From Clostridia bacterium (GTDB lineage Bacteria; Bacillota; Clostridia; Oscillospirales; Acutalibacteraceae), in NCBI GenBank assembly GCA_017554405.1, contig JAFZIK010000046.1, forward strand, positions 79,155-143,154: a stretch of DNA of 64,000 nt, in the 5' to 3' direction. The position numbers were made by a program, and so were the translations under genes. A model generated the notes under the pieces. The model was not told the origin of the DNA and searched no databases. It worked only from the letters and a program-made list of their open reading frames with translations. Shown piece by piece: positions 34,718 to 44,162 of the stretch; positions within the stretch are counted from its first letter, which is position 1, and each line of letters begins with the position of its first letter.

Positions 34718-35404
34718 ATGAGCGTTAAGTATTGGAGTAAAAAATCAAGCAAAAGCATTTTTTGGGGCGCCGTTTTGATTATCGCAGCCATATTACTTAT
34801 ACTGCAAGGCGCAGGAGTCAGCTTCGGCTATGGCCTGTCGATATGGCGTATAGTGCTTGGCGTTATACTCTTGGCGTGGATAATCGAAAAACTGCTAAAA
34901 TGCGCTTTTTCGGAAGTAATATTCCCGCTTGCGTTTGAATTTTTGCTGTTTGAGGGTCCTATCGCCAACGCTTTTGGCCTTGAGAATAAAGATATTATAG
35001 ATAATTGGATCGTTTTGCTGGCGGCGTTTTTTGCAACGGTCGGTCTCGGTATTCTTTTGCCTAAAAGAAAGACCGATGGACTGTGCTTTGAAAAAAACAT
35101 CGGAAACACGACCGTTAATATTGACGCTTCAAGCTTTTCAAACGCCGATATCCACGACGTTCTCGGCAACGTTAACGCTTATTTTATCAACACGGGATCA
35201 TATAACGGCAGCGGAGTAGTTCATATTTATGATAACACCGGAAAGATAACGCTGCACGTTCCGAAATCTTGGAACGCCGTTGTTGACAGTTACGATAACC
35301 TCGGAAACGTTGAAGTGCCGGCACGTGAAGATGGCGTATTTGATCATACGGTAACTCTTGATATCCACGATAATCTCGGGAAAATAACGGTGATTTACGA
35401 ATAA
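34718..35404 (+). CDS. LiaF-like membrane protein
   Basis: 228 residues. The N-terminal half has four hydrophobic segments (FWGAVLIIAAILLILQGAGV and following). The C-terminal half is a repetitive beta-structure with DVLGNVNAYF, DNTGKITLHV, DNLGNVEVP and DNLGKITVIYE. This is the arrangement of LiaF/YvqF-type and toastrack proteins, which modulate envelope stress signalling. No LiaRS two-component genes are adjacent, so a signalling role is unproven. The ATG follows a GGGG stretch. Confidence 0.65.
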   Translation: MSVKYWSKKSSKSIFWGAVLIIAAILLILQGAGVSFGYGLSIWRIVLGVILLAWIIEKLLKCAFSEVIFPLAFEFLLFEGPIANAFGLENKDIIDNWIVLLAAFFATVGLGILLPKRKTDGLCFEKNIGNTTVNIDASSFSNADIHDVLGNVNAYFINTGSYNGSGVVHIYDNTGKITLHVPKSWNAVVDSYDNLGNVEVPAREDGVFDHTVTLDIHDNLGKITVIYE

Positions 35405-35408
35405 ACCT

Positions 35409-35813
35409 TTAAATCAGTTTTTTGCCTTTCCCCTTGTTTACACCGATAATGCCGCCTATCGCCGAGGCAAGCACTATTATAATGAAATGAAACAGAGTGT
35501 TTACCGTGAGCCCCGTCCTATTTACGATAAGCGATATAACCGTTACGGCGGCAAAAGTAATAAGTCCTACCGCCGTTCCGGTGAGATAGCCCTTGTTCCC
35601 TATCTTTTTTGAAACAAAAAACGCGGCGGCAAAACTGCCGAACCCGAGGCTGAGCGTTGAAAGCGGCACGGTGAACGCACGGTCGATACCTAAAAAGTAT
35701 ATGATCGCGGCAAATATAAACATTGAAACAAGCACTGTCGCTATTCCAATGGCAACGCCGATAATAATCGTTTTAAACAGTCCTGTTTTACCTTTAAGAA
35801 AATCAGAAGACAT
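35409..35813 (-). CDS. TIGR04086 family membrane protein
   Basis: A 134-residue protein with four membrane segments. It begins with a basic segment (DFLKGKTGLFKTIIIGV) and ends in a glycine-rich helix plus KGKGKKLI. Members are found in Clostridia, often near yajC, as here. Function unknown. The ATG follows a six-T run; its Shine-Dalgarno (GGAGGGG) lies in the 3' arm of a stem-loop. Ends 4 nt from the converging LiaF-like gene. Confidence 0.8.
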   Translation of the reverse strand: MSSDFLKGKTGLFKTIIIGVAIGIATVLVSMFIFAAIIYFLGIDRAFTVPLSTLSLGFGSFAAAFFVSKKIGNKGYLTGTAVGLITFAAVTVISLIVNRTGLTVNTLFHFIIIVLASAIGGIIGVNKGKGKKLI

Positions 35814-35851
35814 AAAAAACCCCTCCGATAGTTTTTATGCTGCCGGAGGGT
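35814..35851 (-). promoter_or_regulatory. Stem-loop with U-run that contains the TIGR04086 gene Shine-Dalgarno
   Basis: On the minus strand: CCCTCCG (35850-35844), 16-nt loop, CGGAGGG (35827-35821), G, TTTTTT, ATG. It lies 7 nt after the yajC stop. It is a terminator by shape, yet the ribosome-binding site is its 3' arm. A T-run also follows on the plus strand, so it could terminate both ways. Confidence 0.65.
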
Positions 35852-35857
35852 TTTTTA

Positions 35858-36145
35858 TTACTTTTTATTAGGTGTATCGTCATGAACGGTAAGGTTTTGC
35901 TGGAGTGCCCAGCGTGCGATCGTAAGCTTGCAATGATCGCTCTTTGATTCTATTACCATACTGTCCTCTTTAAGGGAAACTACCCTGCCGTAGATACCGC
36001 CGATGGTTAAAACCTCATCGCCGACCTGCAGGTTTTTGCGCATCATTTCTTCTTCTTTTTGCTTTTTGCGTTGCGGACGAATCATCAAAAAATACATAAT
36101 TAAGATCAACGGCACGAACGTAACAAGCATATATAAACTGTTCAT
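35858..36145 (-). CDS. yajC: YajC, preprotein translocase accessory subunit
   Basis: YajC associates with SecDF and the Sec translocase. 95 residues: one N-terminal membrane helix (VTFVPLILIMYFLMIRPQRK), the RPQRKKQKEEEMM segment, and a small beta-domain with LQVGDEVLTIGGIYGRVVS. The ATG follows AGGTAAAAAG. It is downstream of queA-tgt, the order seen in many bacteria. secD/secF are not in this window. Confidence 0.92.
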   Translation of the reverse strand: MNSLYMLVTFVPLILIMYFLMIRPQRKKQKEEEMMRKNLQVGDEVLTIGGIYGRVVSLKEDSMVIESKSDHCKLTIARWALQQNLTVHDDTPNKK

Positions 36146-36211
36146 TCTTTTTACCTCCAGAATAATTTGTTGTTATTATACACCGATGTTTAGGCGAATG
36201 CAAGGAAAAGA

Positions 36212-37351
<1,140 letters not shown>

Positions 37352-38374
37352 TCAATAAATAAACATCGCATCCCCAAAACTGAAAAAGCGGTATTTTTCA
37401 CGAACGGCGATCTTATACGCATTCATTGTGTTATCATAGCCCGCAAAAGCCGAAACAAGCATTATAAGCGTGCTTTCCGGCAAATGGAAATTGGTTATAA
37501 GTGCATCCATACATTTAAACTCATAGCCGGGATAAATAAAAATATCGGTATCATCGGTGCATTCTCGCATTTCGCCGTATTTCCGCATCACGCTTTCAAC
37601 CGTTCTGCAGCTCGTTGTTCCAACGCAAATCACCCTGCCGCCTGATTTTTTAGTTTCATTTATTATATCTGCAGTTTTTGCCGATACCGTGTAGTGTTCA
37701 GAGTGCATATGGTGCTCGGTAATATCGTCCGCCTTTACGGGTCTGAAGGTCCCAAGCCCCACGTGAAGCGTAACGTAAGCGATTTTAACACCGCTGCTCT
37801 TTATTTCTTCAAGCATTTCGGAAGTAAAATGAAGTCCCGCTGTAGGCGCCGCCGCCGAGCCGAGTTCTCTTGAATAAACCGTCTGGTAGCGCTCTTTATC
37901 CTTAAGCTTTTCCTTTATATAAGGAGGAAGCGGCATTTGCCCCACCTCATCAAGCACCGAAAAAAACTCGCCCTCGCATTTGAAGGTAATTATCCGGTTG
38001 CCGTCGGGTAAAACATCGTCCACCGCCGCCGAAAGCTTATTAGAAAAAATAAATCTTCTGCCTATCTTTGCCTTTTTGCCCGGTCCGGCAAGGGTCTCCC
38101 AGGTAAGCATATCCTTTTGCTTAAGTAAAACAAACTCGACCACCGCGCCAGTATCTTCGGCGGTGCCGAATATCCTTGCGGGCAAAACCCGCGTATCGTT
38201 TAGAACAAGGCAGTCGCCGGGTCGCAGATACTCCGGCAGATCAAAAAAATGCCTGTGCGCAACCTCGCCGGTGTCTTTTGAAAGAACCAGCATACGCGAA
38301 GCATCACGCGGATAGATCGGCGTTTGAGCTATCAGTTCACTTGGCAGATCGTAATAAAAATCACTTTTTTTCAT
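37352..38374 (-). CDS. queA: S-adenosylmethionine:tRNA ribosyltransferase-isomerase
   Basis: Transfers and rearranges the ribosyl group of SAM onto 7-aminomethyl-7-deazaguanine in tRNA, giving epoxyqueuosine. 340 residues. Conserved parts: [19 protein letters not shown] at the N-terminus, [18 protein letters not shown] near 58, [20 protein letters not shown] near 155, [10 protein letters not shown] near 180, [13 protein letters not shown] near 205 and [19 protein letters not shown] near 300. First gene of queA-tgt-yajC. Confidence 0.96.
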   Translation of the reverse strand: MKKSDFYYDLPSELIAQTPIYPRDASRMLVLSKDTGEVAHRHFFDLPEYLRPGDCLVLNDTRVLPARIFGTAEDTGAVVEFVLLKQKDMLTWETLAGPGKKAKIGRRFIFSNKLSAAVDDVLPDGNRIITFKCEGEFFSVLDEVGQMPLPPYIKEKLKDKERYQTVYSRELGSAAAPTAGLHFTSEMLEEIKSSGVKIAYVTLHVGLGTFRPVKADDITEHHMHSEHYTVSAKTADIINETKKSGGRVICVGTTSCRTVESVMRKYGEMRECTDDTDIFIYPGYEFKCMDALITNFHLPESTLIMLVSAFAGYDNTMNAYKIAVREKYRFFSFGDAMFIY

Positions 38375-38433
38375 ATAGTTTTTATCGAATCCTTCGTATC
38401 GGTCATTAAAGCCGCGATTTCAACATAAAATGA

Positions 38434-38463
38434 TTTGACAAAGTATGCCTGAAATGGTATATT
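38434..38463 (+). promoter_or_regulatory. Promoter of the asd-dapA-dapB operon
   Basis: TTGACA (38434-38439), 18 bp, TATATT (38458-38463). No lysine riboswitch fold is seen in the 60-nt leader. Confidence 0.65.
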
Positions 38464-38525
38464 TATTATATTGCAAGTAATTAAATTTAGCAATAAAATT
38501 TTTTGTTCCCACGGAGGGATTGTTT

Positions 38526-39608
38526 ATGAAAAAATACAATGTCGGAATAATCGGCGCTACCGGTATGGTTGGTCAGCGTTTTGCGTTACTGCTTGCCAAC
38601 CATCCCTGGTTTACCGTAACGGCGCTTGCGGCAAGCGCAAGAAGCGCGGGAAAGACCTATAAAGAGGCTGTAGAGAGCCGCTGGGCAATGACCGATCCGT
38701 TGCCCGAAAACCTTGCCGATCTTGTTATTTACGATGCAACGGCGGATATTGAAAAGATCGTTTCGCTCGTAGATTTCGTTTTCTGCGCGGTCGATATGAA
38801 AAAGCCGGATATATTGGCGCTTGAGGAAAACTATGCAAAGCACGAATGCCCGGTAGTTTCAAACAATAGTGCAAACCGTTTTACGCCGGACGTTCCAATG
38901 GTGATCCCGGAGCTTAATCCCGAGCATATAAACATTATACCTGCGCAAAGAAAACGCCTTGGCACAAAACGCGGGTTTATTGCGGTAAAATCAAACTGTT
39001 CGCTTCAAAGCTACGTTCCGGCGCTATTCCCGCTTGATAAGGAATTCGGTCTTGAAAAGTGCCTTGTTTGCACCTATCAGGCGATTTCCGGCGCGGGCAA
39101 AACCTTTGAACGCTGGCCCGAAATGATCGATAACGTTATTCCTTATATCGGCGGCGAGGAGGAAAAAAGCGAGCGCGAGCCCTTAAAGATCTGGGGCAAG
39201 ATCGAAGGCGACCGTATCGCCCTTGCAAACGCACCGGAGTTTACGGCGCAGTGTTTGCGCGTTCCGGTATCCGATGGGCACATGGCGGCTGTTTTTGCAA
39301 CCTTTAAAAACAAACCCACTAAGGATCAGATACTCGAGATCTGGAAAAACTTTAGGGGTGTGCCGCAGGAGCTCAACCTCCCCCACGCTCCGAAGCAGTT
39401 TTTGAATTATTTTGAAGAGGATAATATGCCGCAAACCAAACTCAACCGCAATCTTGAAGGCGGCATGGCAGTGAGTATCGGTCGTTTGCGCGAGGATACC
39501 CAATACGATTATAAATTTGTTTGCCTTTCGCATAATACTCTTCGCGGCGCTGCCGGCGGCGGCGTTCTGCTTGCCGAGCTTTTATGCGCCAAGGGTTATA
39601 TGGACTAA
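38526..39608 (+). CDS. asd: Aspartate-semialdehyde dehydrogenase
   Basis: Reduces aspartyl phosphate to aspartate semialdehyde, the branch point for lysine and threonine. The start at 38526 (MKKYNVGIIGATGMVGQRF) follows GGAGGG; 360 residues. NADP-binding loop GATGMVGQR at 11-19, SNNSANRF near 118, catalytic Cys in KSNCSLQSYVPAL near 160, and substrate His in VSDGHMAAVF near 252. The sequence resembles the archaeal/fungal branch rather than the Gram-negative one. Followed 16 nt later by dapA. Confidence 0.94.
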   Translation: MKKYNVGIIGATGMVGQRFALLLANHPWFTVTALAASARSAGKTYKEAVESRWAMTDPLPENLADLVIYDATADIEKIVSLVDFVFCAVDMKKPDILALEENYAKHECPVVSNNSANRFTPDVPMVIPELNPEHINIIPAQRKRLGTKRGFIAVKSNCSLQSYVPALFPLDKEFGLEKCLVCTYQAISGAGKTFERWPEMIDNVIPYIGGEEEKSEREPLKIWGKIEGDRIALANAPEFTAQCLRVPVSDGHMAAVFATFKNKPTKDQILEIWKNFRGVPQELNLPHAPKQFLNYFEEDNMPQTKLNRNLEGGMAVSIGRLREDTQYDYKFVCLSHNTLRGAAGGGVLLAELLCAKGYMD

Positions 39609-39624
39609 TTTTTGAGGTGTTTTT

Positions 39625-40515
39625 ATGAAAAAGCGTGTATTTACCGGTGCCGGAACGGCGCTTATTACCCCTATGAACAAGGATTTCAGCGTTAACTATG
39701 AAAAGCTTGAATACCTTGTAAACCTGCAAATCGAGAACCGTATCGATGCTCTTATCATTTGCGGCACTACGGGTGAAAAATCGACCCTCAGATATGATGA
39801 ACATCTTAAGGTCATAGAAACCGCTGTAAAAGCCGCCGATGGCAGGGTCCCGATAATAGCCGGGACCGGAAGCAACGATACCGTTTATTCTGTTGAACTT
39901 TGTAACGATGCCGCCGCTGTCGGTGCGGACGCTTTTTTGATGGTAACGCCTTACTATAACAAAACTTCCCAAGCCGGTCTCGTTGCGCATTATAATTATA
40001 TTGCCGACCGCGTTAAAAAACCGATAATTCTTTATAACGTTCCCTCCCGCACCGGCGTTGATATCAAACCGGAAACTTATAAGGAACTATCGCGCCACAA
40101 AAACATTGTTGCCGTTAAGGAAGCCAACGGCAATCTTTCCTCTATTGCAACAACAAGGTATCTTTGCGGCGACGATCTTGATATTTATTCCGGCAACGAC
40201 GATCAGACCGTTCCGATAATGTCGCTCGGCGGTATCGGCGTTATTTCGGTTTTATCCAACATATTGCCTAAGATCGTGCATAATATGTGCCAGAACTATT
40301 TAAACGGCAATATCAAGGCGGCTATGGAAGATCAGATCAAGTATACCGGCATTATGAACGCTATGTTTATAGACGTTAACCCGATACCGGTAAAGGAAGC
40401 AATGAATATGCTTCTGATGGACGTAGGTCCCTGCAGACTGCCGCTTTATAAAATGAAAAAAGAATCGAGGGAAATACTCAAACAGCGCCTTCGCGAATGC
40501 GGTTTTATGGTATAA
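39625..40515 (+). CDS. dapA: 4-hydroxy-tetrahydrodipicolinate synthase
   Basis: Condenses pyruvate with aspartate semialdehyde. 296-residue aldolase-fold TIM barrel: CGTTGEKSTL near 46, GTGSNDT near 80, ILYNVPSRTGVDI near 137 (catalytic Tyr), the Schiff-base Lys in VAVKEANGNLSSI near 165, and GGIGVISVLSNI near 192. The ATG follows GAGGTG. Its product feeds lysine, peptidoglycan meso-diaminopimelate and spore dipicolinate. Confidence 0.96.
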   Translation: MKKRVFTGAGTALITPMNKDFSVNYEKLEYLVNLQIENRIDALIICGTTGEKSTLRYDEHLKVIETAVKAADGRVPIIAGTGSNDTVYSVELCNDAAAVGADAFLMVTPYYNKTSQAGLVAHYNYIADRVKKPIILYNVPSRTGVDIKPETYKELSRHKNIVAVKEANGNLSSIATTRYLCGDDLDIYSGNDDQTVPIMSLGGIGVISVLSNILPKIVHNMCQNYLNGNIKAAMEDQIKYTGIMNAMFIDVNPIPVKEAMNMLLMDVGPCRLPLYKMKKESREILKQRLRECGFMV

Positions 40516-40551
40516 AACTTTACGCACACTATGCTTAGGGATGTGAAAAGT

Positions 40552-41307
40552 ATGATAAAAGTATTACTTTGCGGCTGCTCAGGCAAGATGGGCGGCTCGG
40601 TGATAAGCCTTGCAAATGAAAGCGAAGATATTAAAATAGTTGCCGGCGTTGATACCGTTATAAAGAGCTTTGCTTTCCCGGTATTTTCCGATTTTTCGGG
40701 TATTTCGGTCCCGGTGGACGTTGTTTTGGATTTTTCCAATTCATCCGCCGTTTACGGCGTTTTGGATTTCGCCCGTAAAAAGAATATCCCGGCGATAATA
40801 GCAACTACCGGGCACAGCGAACAGCAGATCGCCGATATCAAAGCCGCCGCAAAGGATATCCCGATTTTCTTTACGGCAAATATGTCGCTCGGTATAAACG
40901 TTCTTTGCGCTCTCGCCAAACAAGCCGCAAATATCCTCGGCGGTGATTTTGATATTGAGATCGTTGAGAAGCACCACAACCGTAAGCTCGATGCCCCATC
41001 CGGCACCGCTTTAATGCTTGCAAACGAGCTTAACTCGGTTTTTGAGGACACGTATTCTTATGAATATGACCGCCATTCAAAACGCCGCATGCGCCCTAAA
41101 AACGAGATAGGTATCCACTCGGTCCGCGGCGGGACCATTGTCGGCGAACACGAAGTCATATTCGCCGGTCACGAAGAGGTCATCACCCTTTCCCACTCGG
41201 CGCAATCCAAGGGCGTTTTTGCCGCCGGTGCTTTAGCGGCGGTCCGGTTTATAGTAAACGCCGAACCCGGGCTTTACGATATGAACGATATTATAAGCAA
41301 GCAGTGA
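40552..41307 (+). CDS. dapB: 4-hydroxy-tetrahydrodipicolinate reductase
   Basis: NAD(P)H reduction of hydroxy-tetrahydrodipicolinate, second step of the lysine branch. The start at 40552 (MIKVLLCGCSGKMGGSV) gives 251 residues. Nucleotide loop CGCSGKMGG near 8-16, ATTGHSEQQ near 85, and the catalytic segment EIVEKHHNRKLDAPSGTALM near 137-155. Third gene of the operon, closed by the terminator at 41330. Confidence 0.95.
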   Translation: MIKVLLCGCSGKMGGSVISLANESEDIKIVAGVDTVIKSFAFPVFSDFSGISVPVDVVLDFSNSSAVYGVLDFARKKNIPAIIATTGHSEQQIADIKAAAKDIPIFFTANMSLGINVLCALAKQAANILGGDFDIEIVEKHHNRKLDAPSGTALMLANELNSVFEDTYSYEYDRHSKRRMRPKNEIGIHSVRGGTIVGEHEVIFAGHEEVITLSHSAQSKGVFAAGALAAVRFIVNAEPGLYDMNDIISKQ

Positions 41308-41329
41308 TTTCCCGCTATATAAATGGCTA

Positions 41330-41358
41330 CGGCTCTCTCCGTTTGGAGAGAGCCGTTA
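41330..41358 (+). terminator. Terminator of asd-dapA-dapB
   Basis: An 11-bp perfect stem, CGGCTCTCTCC and GGAGAGAGCCG, with a GTTT loop, then TTATATAT. Confidence 0.85.
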
Positions 41359-41376
41359 TATATGGGGGCAACATTC

Positions 41377-41460
41377 GGTAGTTTATAGATAGCAGCCTGC
41401 TACCGCCGAAAAAGCAGGATCCCGCAAACGCCCCTGCTTTATACTATGTGCAAGGCGGTA
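41377..41460. repeat. Cluster of nested inverted repeats between dapB and degV
   Basis: GGTAG/CTACC near 41377-41404 overlaps an outer pair TACCGCC (41401-41407) / GGCGGTA (41454-41460), which encloses AAAGCAGG (41411-41418) / CCTGCTTT (41433-41440). Could end the degV transcript on the minus strand, although there is no clean T-run. Confidence 0.5.
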
Positions 41461-41465
41461 AAGTG

Positions 41466-42326
41466 TTACCGCACTTCGCTTTTTCTTACAAACAAAACGC
41501 CGAGCGTGTTTGCGCCGCAGTGAGAAGAAACGGTGCATCCGGCGCGTGTAACAAAAACCTCTTTAAAGATATTCTTTGATTTTACAAGCTCGGCAATACT
41601 GTTTACAACCTCATCCGAGCAGCCGGCGTGGGTTACGAATACGCGCGTCGGAACAAGGTCAGCCCTATCAGCCAAACGGTCCTCGGCATACTGCTTTAAT
41701 ACCTCGGCATACTTGCCGCGATACTTTTTACCAACGCCCATAACGCCGTTTTTAACCTCTATGCAGGGTTTAAGCTTTAAAAGATTTGCCCCAAGCACCG
41801 AAAGCGCGGAACATCTTCCACCTTTATAAAGATACTCAAGACTGTCGATAACAAACGAAGCGTCAACGTGGGTTGCCACCGCTCTTGCGCCCTCGGCAAC
41901 TTCCTTTGCGGATTTTCCCTCTTTGATCAGATCGCACGCGGCAAGTAAAACCAAACCGCCGCCCGTGGATAGATTACGCGTATCAACAACGTAAACATTT
42001 TCAAATTCATTAGCCGCAATGCAGGTGTTATTGTAGGTAGAAGACATATCCGAACTTATTGTAAAATGAACAACCGAATATCCCTCATCCACAAACTGCC
42101 TGAAAAAATCGGCACCTTCCGCAACGTTTGTTGCCGCGGTCTTCGGAAGCTCTCCGAATTTTCTGTGATATTCATAAATATCATCCGGATACAGATCCAC
42201 ACCGTCGTGATAGGTTTTTCCGCCGAGGGTTATCGCCATCGGCATTATTTTTACACCGTATCTCTCAATAAGCTCAGGGCTAAGATCGGTAGTGCTGTCA
42301 CTCGTAATAATTATCTTTTCAGGCAT
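41466..42326 (-). CDS. DegV family fatty-acid-binding protein
   Basis: DegV/FakB proteins bind a fatty acid and present it to the kinase FakA for phosphorylation. 286 residues with the N-terminal IITSDSTTDLSPELIERYGV and PMAITLGGKTYHDGVD, the lipid-site region FTISSDMSSTYNN near 100, VDTRNLSTGGGLVLLAA near 125 and the C-terminal SSHCGANTLGVLF. No fakA is nearby. The ATG follows GGAGG. Confidence 0.9.
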   Translation of the reverse strand: MPEKIIITSDSTTDLSPELIERYGVKIMPMAITLGGKTYHDGVDLYPDDIYEYHRKFGELPKTAATNVAEGADFFRQFVDEGYSVVHFTISSDMSSTYNNTCIAANEFENVYVVDTRNLSTGGGLVLLAACDLIKEGKSAKEVAEGARAVATHVDASFVIDSLEYLYKGGRCSALSVLGANLLKLKPCIEVKNGVMGVGKKYRGKYAEVLKQYAEDRLADRADLVPTRVFVTHAGCSDEVVNSIAELVKSKNIFKEVFVTRAGCTVSSHCGANTLGVLFVRKSEVR

Positions 42327-42355
42327 AATAAAACCTCCGAAAATTTCTTAAAAAC

Positions 42356-42384
42356 AGTATAGCATTTTAAAACGAAAAATACAA
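42356..42384 (-). promoter_or_regulatory. Promoter of the degV gene
   Basis: Minus strand: TTGTAT (42384-42379), 17 bp, TATACT (42361-42356) with an extended TG. Confidence 0.6.
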
Positions 42385-42408
42385 CAATAAAATAAACAAT
42401 ATTTTCAC

Positions 42409-42437
42409 TTGATTTTATCCCCGCTTTGTTGTATAAT
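42409..42437 (+). promoter_or_regulatory. Promoter of tRNA-Leu
   Basis: TTGATT (42409-42414), 17 bp, TATAAT (42432-42437). The tRNA starts 20 nt after the -10. Confidence 0.8.
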
Positions 42438-42456
42438 TACCTACACTGTAAAACTC

Positions 42457-42543
42457 GCCGGTATGATGGAATTGGCAGACGTGCCAGACTCAAAATCTGG
42501 TGGTGGCAACACCGTGTCGGTTCGACCCCGACTACCGGCACCA
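42457..42543 (+). tRNA. tRNA-Leu (anticodon CAA)
   Basis: 87 nt including encoded CCA, with a long class II variable arm. Acceptor GCCGGTA (42457-42463) pairs with TACCGGC (42533-42539). Anticodon stem CCAGA/TCTGG encloses CTCAAAA, anticodon CAA at 42491-42493. T arm GTCGGTTCGACCCCGAC. Reads TTG codons and is a likely TrmL substrate. Confidence 0.95.
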
Positions 42544-42544
42544 G

Positions 42545-42583
42545 AAAAGGCTCATCTTTTGTCTACCAAAAGATGAGCCTTTT
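42545..42583 (+). terminator. tRNA-Leu terminator, TCTAC loop type
   Basis: A 17-bp perfect stem (42545-42561 with 42567-42583) with apex CTTTTG-TCTAC-CAAAAG, ending in TTTT. The apex matches the second terminator after tRNA-Gly. Confidence 0.9.
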
Positions 42584-42588
42584 CAACT

Positions 42589-42763
42589 AAATCCGTCCTT
42601 GCGGACGGGAGAAATCCACCTCCGGTGGGTGAAATCACTTCGTGGTGAAATCCGCACTTCGTGCGGGTGAAGGACGGATTTAATTTCACCGTGAGCGTTA
42701 GCGTTCGATTTCACCTGATGGCAAAGCCCGAAGATTTCACCGCGGCTTTGCCGCGATTTCACT
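42589..42763. repeat. Mini-hairpin/word array C
   Basis: The word GGTGAAATC occurs at 42609, 42628, 42644 and 42666 (two exact, two variants), then inverted as GATTTCACC at 42682, 42707, 42733 and 42755 (two exact, two with one mismatch). Mini-hairpins between words: CCGTCC-TTGC-GGACGG, CCACC-TCC-GGTGG, CAC-TTC-GTG, CGCAC-TTC-GTGCG, GAGCG-TTAG-CGTTC, GGC-AAA-GCC, CGCGGC-TTT-GCCGCG. AAATCCGTCC (42589-42598), which includes part of the first hairpin, is complementary to 42672-42681 at the centre. Same plan as array B with a different sequence. Confidence 0.8.
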
Positions 42764-42774
42764 TTTAATGATCC

Positions 42775-42802
42775 ATCGGGCATCCGCCCGATCATTTCTT
42801 TA
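42775..42802 (+). repeat. Array-end hairpin, CGGGC-ATCC-GCCCG
   Basis: ATCGGGC (42775-42781), ATCC, GCCCGAT (42786-42792), then CATTTCTTT. Closely matches the hairpin that ends array B. Confidence 0.7.
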
Positions 42803-42898
42803 ATCTTGCTATTTCGCGCTGCGTGTGATACACTTCTTCTTGTGGTTTATAAAAACTTGTGTTATAGCTGTTAAGCATAGCGTGCGGAGGCGATATAT

Positions 42899-43192
42899 AT
42901 GAAAAAAAGTGTAATTGTCTTACTTATATTATTGGGCATCGCAGTTTTATTTTCTTCATGTGCAGCGGCTTTTCCGAAAAAAGAGAAAATTGCCGCCCTT
43001 TCAAGCGAAGAAGCGACAAAAGCCTTAAAAGATAAAACTGCGAAGGATTTGAACGATAATTGGGGAAAACCTGACGGTATGCTTTCCGGGTTTTACGGTG
43101 ACATATACGAATGTAACGGCAAGGATATAGTGATCTACTATGATGCCGATAATAAAGTTACGGACGTTTTGGTCTCCGATAAACATAACTAA
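42899..43192 (+). CDS. Small lipoprotein, BamE/SmpA-like fold possible
   Basis: 97 residues. Signal peptide MKKSVIVLLILLGIAVLF followed by the lipobox FSSC, so it is tethered outside the membrane. The mature part contains EEATKALKDKTAKDLNDNWG, then GKPDGMLSGFYGDIY and a final beta-strand pair (IVIYYDADNKVTDVLVSD). This helix-helix-beta order recalls SmpA/BamE-like domains; the match is by pattern only. The ATG follows GGAGG. A weak promoter (TTGTGG at 42840, extended TATAGC at 42863) lies upstream. Confidence 0.65.
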   Translation: MKKSVIVLLILLGIAVLFSSCAAAFPKKEKIAALSSEEATKALKDKTAKDLNDNWGKPDGMLSGFYGDIYECNGKDIVIYYDADNKVTDVLVSDKHN

Positions 43193-43201
43193 TTTTTCAA
43201 A

Positions 43202-43226
43202 AACACCTGCTTTTGCAAGTGTTATT
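43202..43226 (+). terminator. Terminator of the small lipoprotein gene
   Basis: AACAC-CTGC, TTTT, GCAAGTGTT (one mismatch), then ATTTTG. The following 43227-43397 holds another small hairpin TGCGG-TAAAG-CCGCA and the coaX promoter. Confidence 0.55.
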
Positions 43227-43344
43227 TTGCGTGGAACAATATGTCCTGCGGTAAAGCCGCATACTATTAAACCATCACCGATGCCTTTTGTTACTTCTAA
43301 CGTTTAAGTGTATTTATTTTCCGCAACATTTGTATGTATTTATA

Positions 43345-43373
43345 TTGCAATTATCCGTAATTAGTGTTAAAAT
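43345..43373 (+). promoter_or_regulatory. Promoter of coaX
   Basis: TTGCAA (43345-43350), 17 bp, TAAAAT (43368-43373) with an extended TG. Confidence 0.7.
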
Positions 43374-43397
43374 TACTCGGTTGAAAGGAGAGATACT

Positions 43398-44162
43398 ATG
43401 CTGCTTGCCATTGATATAGGTAATACCAACATCACTCTCGGCGTTTACGATGAAGAGGTTTTGCTCTTTACCGGTCGCCTTGCAACCGATAACAAAACCA
43501 CCGCGGATCAGTATGCTATCGATCTTAAAAACCTTTTGGAGATCCATAACTGCGATCACCGGGACGTTGAGGACTGCATAATCGCATCGGTCGTTCCTAC
43601 CGTTGGCACGGCGATACGCCAGGCGGTTTCATTTTTGTTTGATATAGTGCCGCTTGAGCTTGGACCCGGCGTTAAGACAGGTCTTAACATTAAAATAGAT
43701 AATCCCGCCCAGCTCGGCGCCGACCTTGTTGCCGGCGCGGTAGGCGCGATAAACGATTATAAACTGCCCTGCATAGTTATAGATATGGGCACCGCCACCA
43801 CGCTCAGCGTTATCGATGAAAACGCCACCTATTTAGGCGGTGTTATCGCGGCGGGCGTTCGCCTTACCCTTAAGGCGCTTACCGAAAATACCGCGGCTCT
43901 GCCGAGCGTCAGCATACACGCGCCTAAAAACGTTATCGGCACAAACACCGTTGACTGTATGCAATCGGGTCTTGTTTTCGGCACCGCGGCTATGCTTGAC
44001 GGGCTGATAGATGAGATCTCCGCCTGCCTTCCCGCAACGCCTACGGTTATTGCTACCGGTGGGCTATCGCACGAAATAATCCCCTACTCCCGCCACGATA
44101 TAATTTATAACGAAAACCTGCTTTTAGAAGGTTTACGCGAGATCTACGAAAGAAACAAATAA
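43398..44162 (+). CDS. coaX: Type III pantothenate kinase
   Basis: Phosphorylates pantothenate, the first step to coenzyme A. 254 residues of the ASKHA fold: N-terminal LLAIDIGNTNITLGVYDEE (phosphate loop), GADLVAGAVGA near 110, and IDMGTATTLSVIDENATYLG near 128 with the catalytic Asp. Type III kinases are insensitive to CoA feedback. The start follows GAAAGGAG. It is followed by an ECF transporter S-component gene that may supply pantothenate. Confidence 0.95.
   Translation: MLLAIDIGNTNITLGVYDEEVLLFTGRLATDNKTTADQYAIDLKNLLEIHNCDHRDVEDCIIASVVPTVGTAIRQAVSFLFDIVPLELGPGVKTGLNIKIDNPAQLGADLVAGAVGAINDYKLPCIVIDMGTATTLSVIDENATYLGGVIAAGVRLTLKALTENTAALPSVSIHAPKNVIGTNTVDCMQSGLVFGTAAMLDGLIDEISACLPATPTVIATGGLSHEIIPYSRHDIIYNENLLLEGLREIYERNK

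Noticed and set aside
40516-40551. Lysine riboswitch near the dap/lysC genes
   Set aside because: Leaders of asd (about 60 nt), dapB and lysC are too short and show no conserved riboswitch core.
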